DNA of 64,000 nucleotides from Datisca glomerata (GCA_003255025.1 QANY01008042.1:3212077-3276076); one strand, 5' to 3'; shown: positions 34,500 to 47,800, counted from the stretch's first letter. Notes: a model not told the origin generated them from the letters alone. A program made the numbers and translations.

Positions 34500-37400
34500 G
34501 CTGGTTAATCAACATAGGGAACATAAGCCAAACTTCAAGTTGCATTTGAAGGACTTTGTCTCCGATAAAATGCATGTCAAGCTCAATGTACTTAGTTCTT
34601 GTTTGCAGAACAGGGTTGGAGGTAAGAGCTGGAGCACTTGTGTCGTCACACTAGAGGATAGGAGGTTAAGAAAGGGAGAGATGGAGTTCAGACAGTAAGC
34701 TTTGAATCCAGGAAATTTCAGAAGCAATATTGTCCATTGCTCTATATTCACTTTCTGTACTTGATCTAGATACAACATTTTGCTTTTTGAAAGACCAGGA
34801 TACGAGGTATCCACCTAGAAATACCATATATGCATCTGTAGATCTTCTATCATCAAGTTTTCAAGTTGAATCAACATCTGAATAGGCCTGAGTTACTAGA
34901 GATTTTGATGGTTGAAGGAGTAATCTAGCTAAAATGGAGCCTTTTAAGTACATCAGACTCTCTTGCATGTTTGCTAGTAAAAACACTATTAGTTTGTGGA
35001 AATATTAGCTTAGTTTGTTAACTCTGAAGCCTATATCAGGTCTAAACATCAGCAGGTATTGCAAAGCACTAATTATGCTTATAAATAGAGTGATATCGGA
35101 GAAAAGCTCTCCTTATGTTGCGAAAAGTCTAAAAGTTGAGCTTGCAGGTGAAGAAGCTAGTTAAGCTCCATCCATCTTAGTCTTTTGCAATATATCAACT
35201 GTAAATTTTGATTATGAGAGGAAAAAACTAGACTGATTTCTACAAACCTCAATACCAAGAAAGTACTGTATTTAACCTAGATCCTTGAGAGCAAAAGTAG
35301 CATTCAGAACAAAAATAACTTTATTTATAAATGTAATGTTGTTTCCTGTTAGTAATATGCCATCTACATATACTAACATGTACAAAACAACGTGAGAAAA
35401 ATGATAGATGAATAAGGATGTAAATGAGACTGAAGCTTGAAAACCCCACTATAACAAAGCTGTCTTTAGTCTTTCATATTAGGCTCTTCAAGCCTAATTT
35501 AGGCCATATAGAGCTCTCTTTAACTTACAAACATGTTGGGGCCTTGATGTGTCTTTGAAGCCCTTAAGTTATGCTATATATATTGGTTCATGAATGTAAC
35601 TATTAAGAAAAGTATTATGAACATCTAGTTGTTTGACTGTCTACCCAATAACAATGTGAAGTATGATTCTTACAATAGTAGGCTTCACAACGGGCTAAAT
35701 GTCTCTAAAAATAACATGTGTCTGATTAAACCCATTTGCCTCTAATTGTGCCTTGAACCTTTGAATATTGCCATCCTAATTGACTTTAACCTTAAAAACC
35801 CATTTATTTACAACTATGATCATTGAAGGGTTATAAGGTACAAGATCCCAAGTTTGGTTTTTAATCAATGTAGTATACCCCCTTACATTGCATGCTTCCA
35901 ATCAAGATTGGCAAGAGCCTCTTTAACTGATTTTGGTTTAGTAGGATAGGGTGCGAGAGAGGGTGTGTGTTTTGTAGCATTAAGGGTCTTGGGGTTTATG
36001 AATGCCTAGATTTGTTCTAGTTACCATTGAGTGTTTTGAGGTTATAGGTTATTTAGGTGCATGTAAGGTCTTTTGGTTTACAGTTTCTATAGGGTTAGGT
36101 AAGGTACTTATGTTTACTGGTAAGAGGTTTATGGATAGATAAGGTGAAATAAAGGGAGGACCAAAAGGAACAATTGAAGTGATAAGCTGAGAAGGAGTTG
36201 TAGAAGTCAAAATATCACCTGCGATATGTTGTTAAGAGCAAAAACTAGCAGGTTAGTTAGATAAAGGACTATCTTTAGATGATATGTTGCTGACATGTGC
36301 GTGAGAAGGTTTAGATACATGATGCAGATAACTACGGAAGATAGATGACCAAGATGGACCTGGATATGAAGCTTAGAACTTACATAAATAGAATTGGAAA
36401 ACATTTTCTGGTAAGGAAAGTGAGATTCATTAAATATATTTTAAATCGATATGGAAATATATTTTTATGTGCATTATATGACCTAAGATGTGGATAACAT
36501 GCACAACCAAAGGATCTAAGCATGTCATAATTATGTGCCTGTTTAAAAAGAACATGAGAGGGAGACACAAGAGATAACACATGAGTAAGTAACCTATTTA
36601 TTAAATAAGCAGCAGTCCGAAAAACTTCCCACAAAAAATCTAATGGCATAGAGGCTTGAGCTAGCAAGGTTAATCTTAGTTCAACAATATGCCTATGTTT
36701 CTCTTAATGGATTCATTTTACTGATGTACACGAGGGCAAGGATACCTGAAACCTATGATATGTTCTTGCAGAAAAGGAAGAAAAGGTTTAAATTCTCCTC
36801 CCCAATCGAATTGGAAAGCCTTAATTTGGTTGTCAAACTATTTTTCTATCAGGTTTTTGAATATTTTGGATGTGTGCAAAGCTTCTTATTTAAGTTTCAG
36901 AGGAAAATCCAGTAAAACTTACTAAAGTCATCTAAAATGCATATGTAATATCTAAACCCCTTGTTTGAAATTTAGGTGCTGGATCCAAGGCAACATAGAA
37001 ATCATGTAAGCTTTTTGTAGTACGTATGCCATTTATTTTAAGCACTTGTCTTAGAATTTTCTCATTTGGATGACCTAACCTTTGGTGCCATGCATTCACA
37101 TCATAGAAATAAAAGCATTCATAGCAGCATATTTCCACTTGTTTATATCAGAAGATTTGAAAACACTCTTATCAAATAAAGACTTGCAAGTAAGAAGAGG
37201 ATCGAGTAAAGAACTTTGATTCTTGGAAACAACCATTTCATTGATATATGAACTGTCATGTTAAGTAAATTTGTTACAAGCTGAAATAGAAGACAGTTTT
37301 GAACAATCTTGACTTCTAGAATAAAAAAAAGATTTTTAATAGGCAAAGAGCTATCAAAATAAAAAAGAAAACGCAGTATTCCTTGAAGTAGTAGTTTAAA

Positions 37401-38770
37401 ACTAAAGGGCCATCAGAAGCAGGACATGTCAACAAGTATAAGCCATCTTTAAGTATTCCTTGAAGTTGTTTCCTTCATAAAACAAACATTAGAGTGAACT
37501 TCTACAAATACATCATTATCTTGTGTTAATTTAAAAATGCTTATAAGATTTTTCTTAATGTCAGATACACAAAGAAGAGATTTTAGCTTTAAAGGATGAT
37601 GTTTAGGGAACCAATATGAGTAACTAAAAGATTCTTACCATTTTCCACAGCCAAACTTTCTTGATCGTTATAGTCTTGTGCCATAATTAGGTTGTTTAGG
37701 TCAGTAGTTATATGGTTTCTAGCTGTACTATCAGCATACCAAGTCATGTCCACAACTTAGTCATGTGAGGGAACATAAGCTGAGGGAGAAACCCTGAATG
37801 CAAACAGGTATATTCCCTTTAGAAAAATTACTTGAATTTGAAGTACCACTCTACTGATTTCTCTCATATCTGTAATAACACACTGCTTCTAAGTGCCAAT
37901 GTTATCAACACACTTGACAAATAATTCTGTTCCCATTAAAATTTCCATTTCTGCCTCCACTTCCACCTCTTCTGCCATTAAAATTCCATTTGCTTCTTTA
38001 AAGAGAAATGTCCATTTCTTGAGAAATTTCTATTGTTGTTTTGACCATTGAAGAACCTCATTCCCTATTCTCTGCACCATATTTGCACATATTTTCACTT
38101 TGATTTCATTCTCTGTAACTTGTTTTTCAATCCTGCTTTATGACACATAAGTAGTGATTGTACCTATTCCACACCAAGTTTCTCAGTTCTTGATGTAATG
38201 TTCACCACCACTGGATCATACTCAAATCTGGGTCCATTTACTATACACATGATGAGATCTTGTTTGGATAAAGACTGCTCAGCTGCTATCATACTATCTC
38301 ATAACCTTCTTATTTTGTCAAAATCTTAGAGATTGACAAACTACCTTTAGTTGTGCTTTGGAGTGATCCTCTCCACTGAATCATTTCTGGCTTTGGATTG
38401 ATTTGCAAAGCTCCTCTCTAATGAACACCATACTTATGCAGATGTTTTATATAGAGTGACAATACCCAACACTCCTTCTGTCATTGAACATCTTATCTAA
38501 CTCAATAAGAGTCGATCTTTTCTCACCTAGATTTTATGTTCTGGATTGATCTTTCCTCCATCAATCAGTTTTGATGGTTTCTCCTTTGGATTGAAGATGA
38601 TTTCTTCTAATCCATGTTAATAAATCATAGAAATAATCTATGATCTCCACAAAGCATAGTTATTTCGATCTAACCTTACTAATACAACACTGTTTAATGT
38701 GTTTGTGAAGAAACTCAATGTTGTTATTGTGCTGTTTGTAGCACTGTTGCTATTTGTAGTGTTTCACTTA
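34500..38770 (-). pseudogene. Copia gag-pol remnant
   Basis: Read high to low. Gag begins at 38779 with MASK and a stop, then LDRNNYALWRS, the usual copia gag start. A Cys/His-poor zinc region lies around 37860-38000. Protease: DMTWYADSTARNHIT (about 37750), with DST in place of DSG. GAG-pre-integrase: NAWHQRLGHPNEKILRQVLK (37100). Integrase: ASMPLDFLWEVFRTAAYLIN (36667-36380). RT around 35900-35300, where the catalytic YVDD reads YVDG (35359-35370), so the second Asp is lost. RNase H: YSDVDSTWKLDDRRSTDAY, VSRSSTESEYRAM (34850-34720), ending near 34509. Many stops and frameshifts. Confidence 0.86.
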
Positions 38771-38797
38771 CTAGCCATGGACGTTTGTCCTTCTTTG

Positions 38798-38809
38798 AGC
38801 TCTGATACC
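38798..38809 (-). other. Primer-binding site (initiator tRNA-Met)
   Basis: TGGTATCAGAGC on the minus strand, complementary to the 3' end of plant initiator tRNA-Met, one base from the LTR edge at 38811. It fixes the element's orientation and the inner end of the 5' LTR. Confidence 0.92.
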
Positions 38810-38810
38810 A

Positions 38811-39035
38811 TGTAAGAGCTTCAAGAAAATGTATAGCTATATTGAGTTTTCTAGTATCAGTAGTAAACAAAGACAAAGAAAGCCTTAATATAGGGAGTAA
38901 ATAAACCAATATATGGAGGTTAAAATCAAACTAACTGATGACAAACTAACAAAGAAAACTACTCATTGTTGCACTTTATCACTCAAGAGGATGTAGTGTG
39001 CTTCACTCCCTTCCTTCTCTTATCAAACTCTATCA
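38811..39035 (-). repeat. 5' LTR of the copia element
   Basis: 225 bp, TG..CA bounded: it starts TGATAGAGTTTG on the coding strand and ends next to the PBS. It pairs with 34206-34417. Confidence 0.85.
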
Positions 39036-39089
39036 TATTTGTTTTACATATGATTTTAATTTTTTTTGAAATATATATATGAGAGAGCC

Positions 39090-40270
39090 TCCCGATCAAA
39101 AATTCATAATTACAGGGATAAGAGAGATTTATTTAAATTTAAAATAGCAGACCAAATGGATTTACGATATCCTTGCAAACAACTAGAGGCAAATTATCTG
39201 GTACTTATGATATTGAATGGGTATTGGATCATTTTCAGTCCTGTATTTGAGATGAGATCAATCAGGATCTCTTACAACATTGTTTAGTATAAAGGAGGTT
39301 AAGAATGCCGTCTTTTTCTATGAGCATACAAATCACCTGATCTTGATAGACTTTCAAGTGTTTTTTTCCAAAAACACAGAGAGCTCATTGTAGGGGATTT
39401 ATTTAGAGTAGTTTCTGATTTTTTTAGAATGGATCATATGCATAACTCCATGAATGAGACAAAGATTGTCCTTATTCCAAAGGTTTATTATCTAGAGAGA
39501 CCATCACAATTAAAGTTATTGTTTTATGCAAGTTTATTTATAATATCATATCAAAATATTAGTTGATAGATCGAAACCAATTCTTGATAGTTATATATCT
39601 AATTGTGAGGACCATTTGTTAGTGGTAGACATATCCAATTCAATTTTCTTATGGCACAAGAGGTTTTCTACCACAATAAAATGAGGAAAGGAAGCAAGGA
39701 ATTACGACCATCAAATCTGACATGTTCAAGGCTTATGAAAGAGTAGATTGAACTTTCTTAAATACTTGATTTTGAAGATGGGGTTTTCTAGACAATTTAT
39801 TAATTCGATTATGATTTGTGTTTCATCAGCACATTATAAATTCCATTTGATGGTTGTTCTAATTGTATGATTAAACCATCTAGAGGTTTAAGACAATGTG
39901 ACCCTATATCACATTATATGTTTATTCTAGTGGCTAAAAGTCTTTCAAGATGTATCAATATGGATGTTAATGTGGTAATATCAGGGATGCTAGACCTAAA
40001 AGGGAATGTTCTCATATCTCTCATATGTTTTTTGGAGATGAATGTCTGTTTTCTATGAAGATGACTTGAGCTCTTGTCCTTCTCTTAAGAATTGTATAAC
40101 TCTGTATCTAGCAAAAAATTTAGCTTATCCAAGAGTTGTGTTTAGTTTAGTAAGAATGTTTTATTGGAAAAGTCAAAAGATATTTCCTGATCTTATGGGT
40201 ATCCCATTTGTCAATGAACTGACTAGTTATTTAGGACTCCCGGCAGACTGTGACTAGTCTAGGGCTACAA
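39090..40270 (+). pseudogene. Second LINE reverse transcriptase remnant
   Basis: Plus-strand fragments in RT order: a segment ending ETKIVLIPK (about 39457-39483), then a broken middle, then the loop IKPSRGLRQCDPISHYMFIL (39870-39930), in which the conserved GLRQGDP has Cys for Gly. The catalytic block reads HMFFGDECLF (about 40024-40053), where the canonical ADD is GDE. It ends with LTSYLGLPADCD near 40257. Very decayed, and lacks ORF1, endonuclease and tail. A different copy from the LINE at 5-10 kb. Confidence 0.82.
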
Positions 40271-40349
40271 TATTCTCCTTGGTCATTGAAAGAATCGAGA
40301 GCAAAACACTAGCTTATATTTAAATATATTCATATGTAACATTAATTTC

Positions 40350-40475
40350 TCTTTCAAATCTCTCTCCCTCTCCTCTCTCTCTCTCACTACCTCTCTTTGT
40401 TGGTTTTCTCTCCCTCTCTCCACCGGTTCTATGATTATACGCCTCTCACTCTCTCTCTCTCTACTCTCCTTGGAA
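40350..40475. repeat. CT-rich microsatellite stretch
   Basis: Interrupted (CT)n runs ending just outside the CACTA left terminus at 40525. No coding content. Confidence 0.85.
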
Positions 40476-40599
40476 ACCTGAGAGGTAAGTTCTTTTTTAA
40501 TTTTTCAATAACTATAGTTTTGTACACTACTATAAAAAGGGGGTTAGGTGAAGGGTTTAACTCGTCATTATAAACTTATATTGACTGCTCAACGATTAT

Positions 40600-40940
40600 C
40601 ATCTATCAGGCTGTCATCTTTAGTCATTTAAAAAATCCTTCATTATAAGGGGGTACAATGACGAGAAATCTCCATCATCGTAGGTACCGTGAAAAGTAGA
40701 TAGATGAGGGGAATCCCCGTCATCTTAGTCGTCGCAAAAAGCATAAAGATGATAGGGATTCCCCATCATCTAAAGTTACTCCATGTAGACTTTAGATGAC
40801 GGGGAATCCCCGTCATCTTAGTTGCCGCCCAAAGAACATAGATAACGACTGATTCCCATCATCTTAAGTTACTCCACGTAGACTTTAAATGATGGGAAAT
40901 ACTTGTCTCCTTATGTGCCGCATAAACAAATAAATAATAG
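40600..40940. repeat. CACTA subterminal palindromic repeats, left end
   Basis: At least four copies of a module like GATGACGGGGAATCCCCGTC, an inverted repeat around GGGGATTCC/GGAATCCCC, alternate with AGTTACTCCA(C/T)GTAGACTTTA. In CACTA elements such subterminal repeats are transposase-binding sites. Related modules occur at 44370-44500 inside the other left end. Confidence 0.82.
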
Positions 40941-41555
40941 GGAATCCCACGTCATCTAAAGTACAAGAAAAGAAAAAAATAAAAGATTTTTTTATTAAAT
41001 TTTCGCAGTTATATAATATTGGTTCGAGATAGTTTCCAGTAATAATATAACTCATAAAATTTTAGATGGTCCCAACCAATAATATAAATCATAAGTCATC
41101 TAGATACTTTTACTAACAATATATAACATCGATCCTAGATAGTTCCCTACCAATAATATAAATCATAAAATTAACAACCGACATACTCACTCTTATCTCA
41201 TCAAAACATGTTGTCCAAAAACTATAAGAAAGTTCGTCATGAGAAATAATTTTCATTATCAAAAAGCTATTGATCGATAAAATACCAAGTGTTGGCTGCA
41301 TATTCAGAAACCACAAAACATTTACCAGACAGATTCATGATGGTAGCCCCAATGCTGCATTCCCTCACAGATAGAAGGGCGTATGACGATATCTAGGACT
41401 TCATATATCCTAGAAAATAAGAGATAGATGAGAAATAGATTATTAGTTCAACAATCTCACAACTCACAATAAAAAACATATCTGAACTAAAAGATAACTA
41501 CGCCAAAAGAAAACATTATCTCAGTTCTACATTCATGACTTGTAAGAATCACCAA

Positions 41556-41740
41556 CCAAAACTAGTCAATCAAAAGAAAATAATCACCCATCCAAGCCAA
41601 AACTAGTCAATCAAAAGAAAATAATCAACTCCCCCCCCCCCAAAAGTCAAAAGTAGCTAATCAAAAGAAAATAAGCACCCCTCCAAGCCAAAACTAGTCA
41701 ATAAAAAAGGTCATCGATCACCCCCAAGCCAAAACTATCA
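41556..41740. repeat. Minisatellite of about 40-48 bp units
   Basis: CCAAAACTAGTCAATCAAAA followed by GAAAATAATCA recurs four to five times with variable C-rich spacers, including an 11-C run near 41631. Confidence 0.88.
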
Positions 41741-41878
41741 AAATCAATAGCCTGAAAATCTTTATAAAGTGATACCGAGTGCTCTCAAGTGATCAGAAAG
41801 AAGAAGAATAAAGCTCAAATCACAAAAGAACAACCATTTCACGTTTGTAAATCATGAGAGCTATTGTTTCAATGAATA

Positions 41879-42058
41879 ATCAAAGATAATACAAGTAACA
41901 TACTTCTACATTTTCAATGAATAAGAGCAAGTAATCATCACTACAGCATATTTACATCATAGAGAATTATCAAAGATAATACAAGTAACATATTTATACA
42001 TTCTCAATGAATAATGACAAGTAATAATCTTTGCAGTATATTTACATCATAGAGAATT
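41879..42058. repeat. 90-bp tandem duplication
   Basis: ATCAAAGATAATACAAGTAA starts at 41879 and again at 41969. Both copies end ACATCATAGAGAATT, with roughly 10% divergence. Confidence 0.92.
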
Positions 42059-42297
42059 AAAGGCTAGAGAATGTTAACGCACCATTCAATCATGAACTTT
42101 TTCGAGGCCTAGCTTCTAACAACTTTGAAAACTATCTACAAAGTGATAATACAAAACACAACTACCGTTAGGGCAAAGAAAAATGTATGTTAAATTCTAG
42201 AGATAATTTCTATGTTGACAAGGTAGACATGAAAATCATCAATTACCATAAATAATTGAGATAGAACAATAAATTTACATGTACCTATAAATTCAGT

Positions 42298-43191
42298 TCA
42301 TATATCAAGCCATGTAGCATCTTGATGATTAACAACATAAGCCATCTCAGTCTCATCTTCTACATCAAATGACTCAATTGAGGGCATTACTCTTGTATGC
42401 GATTTACATTCTCTGATAATATCACCAAGATCATCATCATCATCATTTATATTATCGTAATGGTCTTTTTGAGGAGATGATAGGACAACCGACCACCTTG
42501 AATCAAGTGGATCTTCAATATAAAACACTTGTTTCGATTGTGAGGCCAAGATGAAATAATCAGATTTGTGTCCAATTCTTGAGAGGTCTACAAAGGTGAA
42601 TCCAAGTTCAGCAACTTTGATACCGTTATGGTTCTTAAGCCAATCACATTTGAACATTGGAAGCTTGAAAATGTAATAATCAAGTTCCCATATCTCTTGT
42701 CAATTTGTACTTCATATTACGCCATTTAATACCTGCTAATGAAATAAGCTTCTTTTTGAATGTCGGGTTGACAACAAATGACATCTATATAAATAGCAAA
42801 AACATAATATGGTAGGCTTAGTATATAATGCTATTAAAAGTATCTAAGCATTACAAATAATGGCCACACTTATGCAAACATACCTCAGCACAACTGTAAA
42901 TATTCTCTTTTATCTCCTTTGATACATCCATCCATTGATTGTATGTGATGAGGGCCATTCGATGGGCCAAAACACCAATTAACTCTGAAGTTTAGAGCCT
43001 ATAGGACCTATTGGTTGACCTCTCTGATTATAAGGAATAACTTTTTTATCATCACCACTTCTACCCAGAGCAAGTTGCGTCATAATGGTTGGCCATCTAC
43101 TTTTTTTCTTTCTACTTTTTCCTTTAGCTTCATCATCCCCCTTAGAGCAAACCTTCTCGTTATCCATGAAGAGATAACTGCTAATACACAT
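42298..43191 (-). pseudogene. CACTA transposase remnant (PTTA-like and DUF4216-like)
   Basis: On the minus strand, 43191-42979 ends VIPYNQRGQPIGPIGSKLQS, the start of the plant PTTA/En/Spm domain. It continues after a frameshift with the GVLAHRMALITYNQWMDV and IKENIYSCAE region, an apparent splice donor GTATGT, and then [20 protein letters not shown] (about 42780-42730). From 42657 to 42298 comes CDWLKNHNGIKVAELGFTFV, IGHKSDYFILASQSKQVFYI and RWSVVLSSPQKD, a clear DUF4216 domain as found at the end of TNP2-type CACTA transposases. Frameshifts and the missing catalytic Transposase_21 domain make it inactive. Finding PTTA before DUF4216 is the reverse of the order I would expect in a fused protein. 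Confidence 0.82.
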
Positions 43192-43875
43192 TTTTATTTG
43201 ATAAGATACTAAAGCATACTGACATGCATCAGAAGTGGAAGTCTCTTTACTTTTTTCGTAGGTATGACACTATGAACTAGCTAAAACTACTTAACTAGCC
43301 TAATTATTTTACTCTTTCACCCTTTGAAAGTGTTATAGTCTCTTAACTTTTTAAAACATGATTGATGGTCTAAATATAGCTTCTCCTTAAGACGTGAAAG
43401 AGAACAACCACATGTCGCACGCGTTCTCCCAGCTAGAGTAATGTAAGACCTCATTAGAGATTCTCACTTCTACCAAGAGAAAGATGCGTCATAATGGTTG
43501 GCCATCTACTTTTTTTTCTACGTTTTCCTTTAGCTTCATCATCCCCCTTAGAGCAAACCTTCTCGTTATCCATGAAGAGATAACTGCTAATACACATTTT
43601 TAATTGATAAAATGCTACAGCATACTAACATGCATCAGAAATCGAAGTCTCTTAACTTTTTTCGTAGGTATGAAACTATGAGCTAGCTAAAACTACTTAA
43701 CTAGCCCAATTTTTTTAGTCCTTCAACCTTTAAAAGTGTTATAGCCTCTTAACTTTTAAAACATGATCGATGGTCTAAATATAGCTTCTCCTTAAGATGT
43801 GAAAGAGTGTAACCACATGTCACACACGTTCTCCCAGCTAGAGCAAAATAAGACCTCATTAGAGATTCTCACTAA
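43060..43875. repeat. Tandem duplication of about 410 bp across the transposase exon
   Basis: Segment 43060-43470 is repeated at 43472-43875. Both start GCGTCATAATGGTTGGCCAT after a divergent edge and end ACCTCATTAGAGATTCTCAC. The duplicate carries a second, shorter copy of the coding stretch with the KSRKKK-like segment (unit 2 has an altered poly-T). Confidence 0.9.
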
Positions 43876-44511
43876 ATTCTGAACTTTAAAATTAATACTA
43901 TATTCCCTAAACTTAGGTTAATGCCAATGTGTTAAAATTTGGACCACTTTTGATTAAGACAAAATTTATATTCATAATTAAAGAACAAAATAAGGTTATT
44001 CGTAGATGATTATGGCCACATTAATGTTTGCTTAACACAATTTTCATTAAGTGATATTACTCTTGAAACATTTTCTACAAGAATATTAGTTTTTGGTACA
44101 AAATCTGTTTGTAATGCTTCAAACAAAGAACATTTGCAAACACGGAATTGAAATTTATCAACGCGGAGCCCATAGCCTTCAATAGTGCTTGTATCAAGCT
44201 TAAGCCATTGGCTCACTGTATATTCTCAAACCACTACTACAATTTTGACCTTAGATGACGGTGAAAACCTGTCATTATAATCTCATAATGACAGCGGACC
44301 ATCTATCATCTATCGAGCTGTCATCTTCACTCTTTTTCAACAAAAATCGTCAGAATAAGGTGCCGCGTAAGGCAATTAGATGATGAAGATTCTCCGTCAT
44401 CATAGCTGTCATCTAAAATAATTAGATGACGGAGAATTTACGTCATCATAGGTGTCGCCAAAAGTAGTTAGATGACAGAGAATCCCCATCATCTAATGTC
44501 CATATTATTTA

Positions 44512-44562
44512 AAAAAACTATCATGGAAAGGTAACAAATGTCTTTCCATGATAGTTTTTTTC
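44512..44562. repeat. Perfect 20-bp inverted repeat
   Basis: AAAAAAACTATCATGGAAAG (44512-44531) and its exact reverse complement (44543-44562) surround an 11-bp loop, inside the left subterminal region of the CACTA element. Confidence 0.93.
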
Positions 44563-46263
44563 ATTAAAAAACCTTTCCACGACATAATTTTTTTATATAC
44601 ATAAAATTGCTTGTTCCCATACATATTGATTATAAAACAAACCATTTGAAACTTGAGGAAAATATCTACAATGTAGATGTTGATAAGCTTAAAAATTGAT
44701 AGTAAAATACTTTAGAGTGAGATAGTAACAATATAAACTCAATTTGCACAACATAATAGCAGTAAGCTAGCTTGCAAGCCCCAACACAGTGATATTGTAT
44801 GTACTAGTCATTAGAAGATATAATATTATACAATATCAAAACACTCTCGTCTCTATGTAAATGATTGAAACGTACTAAAAGCAAAACGTATTAAGGGGGA
44901 GAACCATAAACGGCTCCAAATACCATGAAGAAAAAATTATAAGATTAGTCCAAACCTTAAGAGTTGCAAAAACATTCACATTATTAAAAAAATATAATGT
45001 TGTAACAAAGTTACTAGTACATGCAACACAAACTAACATTTTATGCATGGAAGGATGCTTTTTCATACACAGTTTATCATAATAGCATACTATTCACCAA
45101 ACCCACATACTGATAGGAAAATATAATTGTTGGATGATCTTAAATAATTTTTCTTGTCTATTTTCCTAAACTCTGCCCTATTAACTTCTTATTATTATTC
45201 AATAAAATTACTAAATTAGATGAGCTAATTATCTTGACAAGGGTACAGTTTAGCTAACTGGAAGTATTAATAAACTCATCAGTAGTCACAAATATATAGA
45301 CTATGAGTATGCATATAGAGGGGCTCGAAGTAGTCTTTCTCTTCCTCCAAAACGAAGTTGTCTTGACTCATTTTTACCACCAATACCCTATCATGTTGGA
45401 AAGAGTGTAAATAAGACAATTGATGTTTGCATGGACAACATTTAAGAAATTAGAACTCTTTACTTAATCTTCTTGGAATCCACCCTGGCATAAGCTTCTG
45501 CCTGTTGTAATCAACTACAATTTGGATAATGGCATCCCCTGTCCAAATTCAAAGACATGCAATTAATTGCCATGTCAACAGACATGATAGAGATAAATTT
45601 TAAAGAAAGGCCAATCATCAATTGACAAAGGAACATACAAGATACCCATAACATTGGCTAGAATACTCTCGCATTTATTAAAACTAGAACTGACTCACAT
45701 AAAACTAACATGAAAGATGAGGAAAATTTATGCATAAAATGAAGCTTCTAAATTTAAAGAAACAAGCAACTATAATTCAATTCAATATGTATCTCCATCT
45801 TACATTTTGTCATTGATTTCTTCAAGCCTATTCACCAGCTTCTTGGCTAATTGCTACATGCAATATTCTGGAGCGACAGTTACTGTAGTTACATGACCAT
45901 GCTAAGACTCACCTTGCCCTTCAACTTTACCATGACTACAAACATTTTAGAAATCACATACTCAAGCAGCAACCATTTACCCAAAATGTTGTCAATAGCA
46001 TGTCGTCATTAAGAGTCAGAAGCTAACAATACCAATTACCTCCATTCCCTAGTAAAATATGAATCACCACTTCATAAAAAATTTGATGAAATCTACCAAA
46101 AATCATAGAGCACACAACAACCTTCTTAATTATTTCATTCTCATATAAATACAACTACCCTATAGAATCAATCTTACGCACTTCAGTTGATCACTATACG
46201 TCTTTATGTCTATGCTAAACACGTAGGACAACTTTTTTAATGTCGATAATCCTCATATTCTAC

Positions 46264-46307
46264 CCCCCCCCCCACGCCCACGCCCACGCCCACGCTCACC
46301 CCCACGC
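46264..46307. repeat. C-run and (CCCACG)n repeat
   Basis: A run of about 12 Cs is followed by four to five CCCACG hexamers with one variant. GC-rich against a strongly AT-rich background. Confidence 0.93.
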
Positions 46308-47704
46308 AGTGAGCTTCATTAGAAGTAATGTTATTTGAGTAAATGCAGCTAAAATGTTAAGACATTTTTCACAGAACTTCAGTGGGTCCCTAAACCATCA
46401 ACTTATCTACATCTAAAGCTATAAGAGATGCCGAAGAACCTCCCAGAAGATCACCTCCCAATCATCTTTTTAAACAACTAAATTAATATACTCTTTTAAA
46501 TGTCATTAATAGACTTTAAGTCTAGAATTATTATGTTTGCTATGAAATTCTAATGAGTTGTTATCTCCTTGCCCTTCTTTCTCATTTCATCTATCCTAAT
46601 AAAGGAGATCAGACACAAAAGGAGACAACAATTTGGCCATCCTAGATTAATGTATCTGAAATCAGTCAAGATGTTGGCTTTAGAGGAGAAAATTCATCTT
46701 AACACAAATTCAAAAGCACACGATAACCCTTTTGAGTTATGCCAAATTCGTAACACCTCTAGGGAAGATCATGTGATTTGTATGATAAGAAAAGAAGTTG
46801 TAACTACTTCATTATGAACACAACCACTTACCTGGACCTATCAATGCCACAACACTAACAACTGATGAATCATAACATGCTCATATCCATCTTTCTAACC
46901 TAATAGCTTACTGTTTACTATCAATAAATCTATAGTGACATTGAAACAAGTCAATTATGGCCTACAAGGAGATTAAATAGGTTAATAAACTGCAATCAAC
47001 ACTTGGAAACTGAAATCATAGAACTAATTCATACCCAACCACACATTTAGAAGATGCAAATGAAAAAGATAACATTAAATAAGAAAATGAAATTATTGAG
47101 CAAAGGATTCAACTAAGACACAAATAATGGTAGAACAATTCGAAAACAATAATAGAAAGAAATAAAGGGGAAAAAATAAGAAAAACAAGAAAGAAGAGAC
47201 ATTTAACTAACCTTAAATGTTGGAATGAAAGATCCCAAAACCAAACCAATAGCTGTAATTATTGAGAAGGGTGAGATCGTAAACATTTAATACCAAAAAT
47301 CGTATAAGTGATAGAGATAAGTGAGAGAGAAGAAACTCACTTAAGACCCTTCCTTCAAAGAATGTGCTTCACAATCCTTCAAAACCGAAAAAGAAGCAAG
47401 GGCTATTGTAGGGCCAAGATGATATGTCTCGACCTGTTCATCAACAAGCCTCTCTATCCATTATTGCTAGGGTTAAAATTTGAGAGGAAATATAGCAGAG
47501 AAATTACCCAAGTGATTACGAGCGACGAAGAGAGAAGGGAGAAGCATAACTGTAAGTAAAGCATGTCAACTACTGACATGCATCGAATTCTCGACATCAA
47601 TTCTAGGGTTTCTAATGAAAGGGAAGAAGGGGATTTTAAGTGATTCTATTTTCTCTCTTTGCTGCTTTTCCCTGTTTAGCATCAGCTCCGAACAAAATCG
47701 ATGG

Positions 47705-47761
47705 CGAGCTACAGATAAATAGATAGAGAGAGAGTGTGAGAGAGAGATGACATAGGCATAG

Positions 47762-47797
<36 letters not shown>

Positions 47798-47800
47798 GAC
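47705..47800. repeat. (GA)n microsatellite
   Basis: GA-rich, near-perfect from about 47767 to 47798. It produces the poly(Ser-Leu) part of a minus-strand open frame (47566-47895) that I do not accept as a gene. Confidence 0.93.

Larger units (their letters stand above)
34206..39035 (-). mobile_element. Ty1/copia element with both LTRs, inactive
   Basis: The right (5') LTR is 38811-39035, followed on the coding strand by the PBS TGGTATCAGAGC. The left (3') LTR is about 34206-34417. Gag, protease, integrase, RT and RNase H remnants lie between them in copia order on the minus strand. About 4.8 kb, so nearly full length. LTR copies differ at many positions and by indels (the left lacks about 40 bp around AGGGAGTAAATAAACC), so the insertion is old. 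A target duplication could not be confirmed (TATTT follows the right LTR). Confidence 0.87.

Noticed and set aside
34288..34698. 136-codon plus-strand open frame
   Set aside because: It runs antisense through the copia LTR and RNase H remnant.
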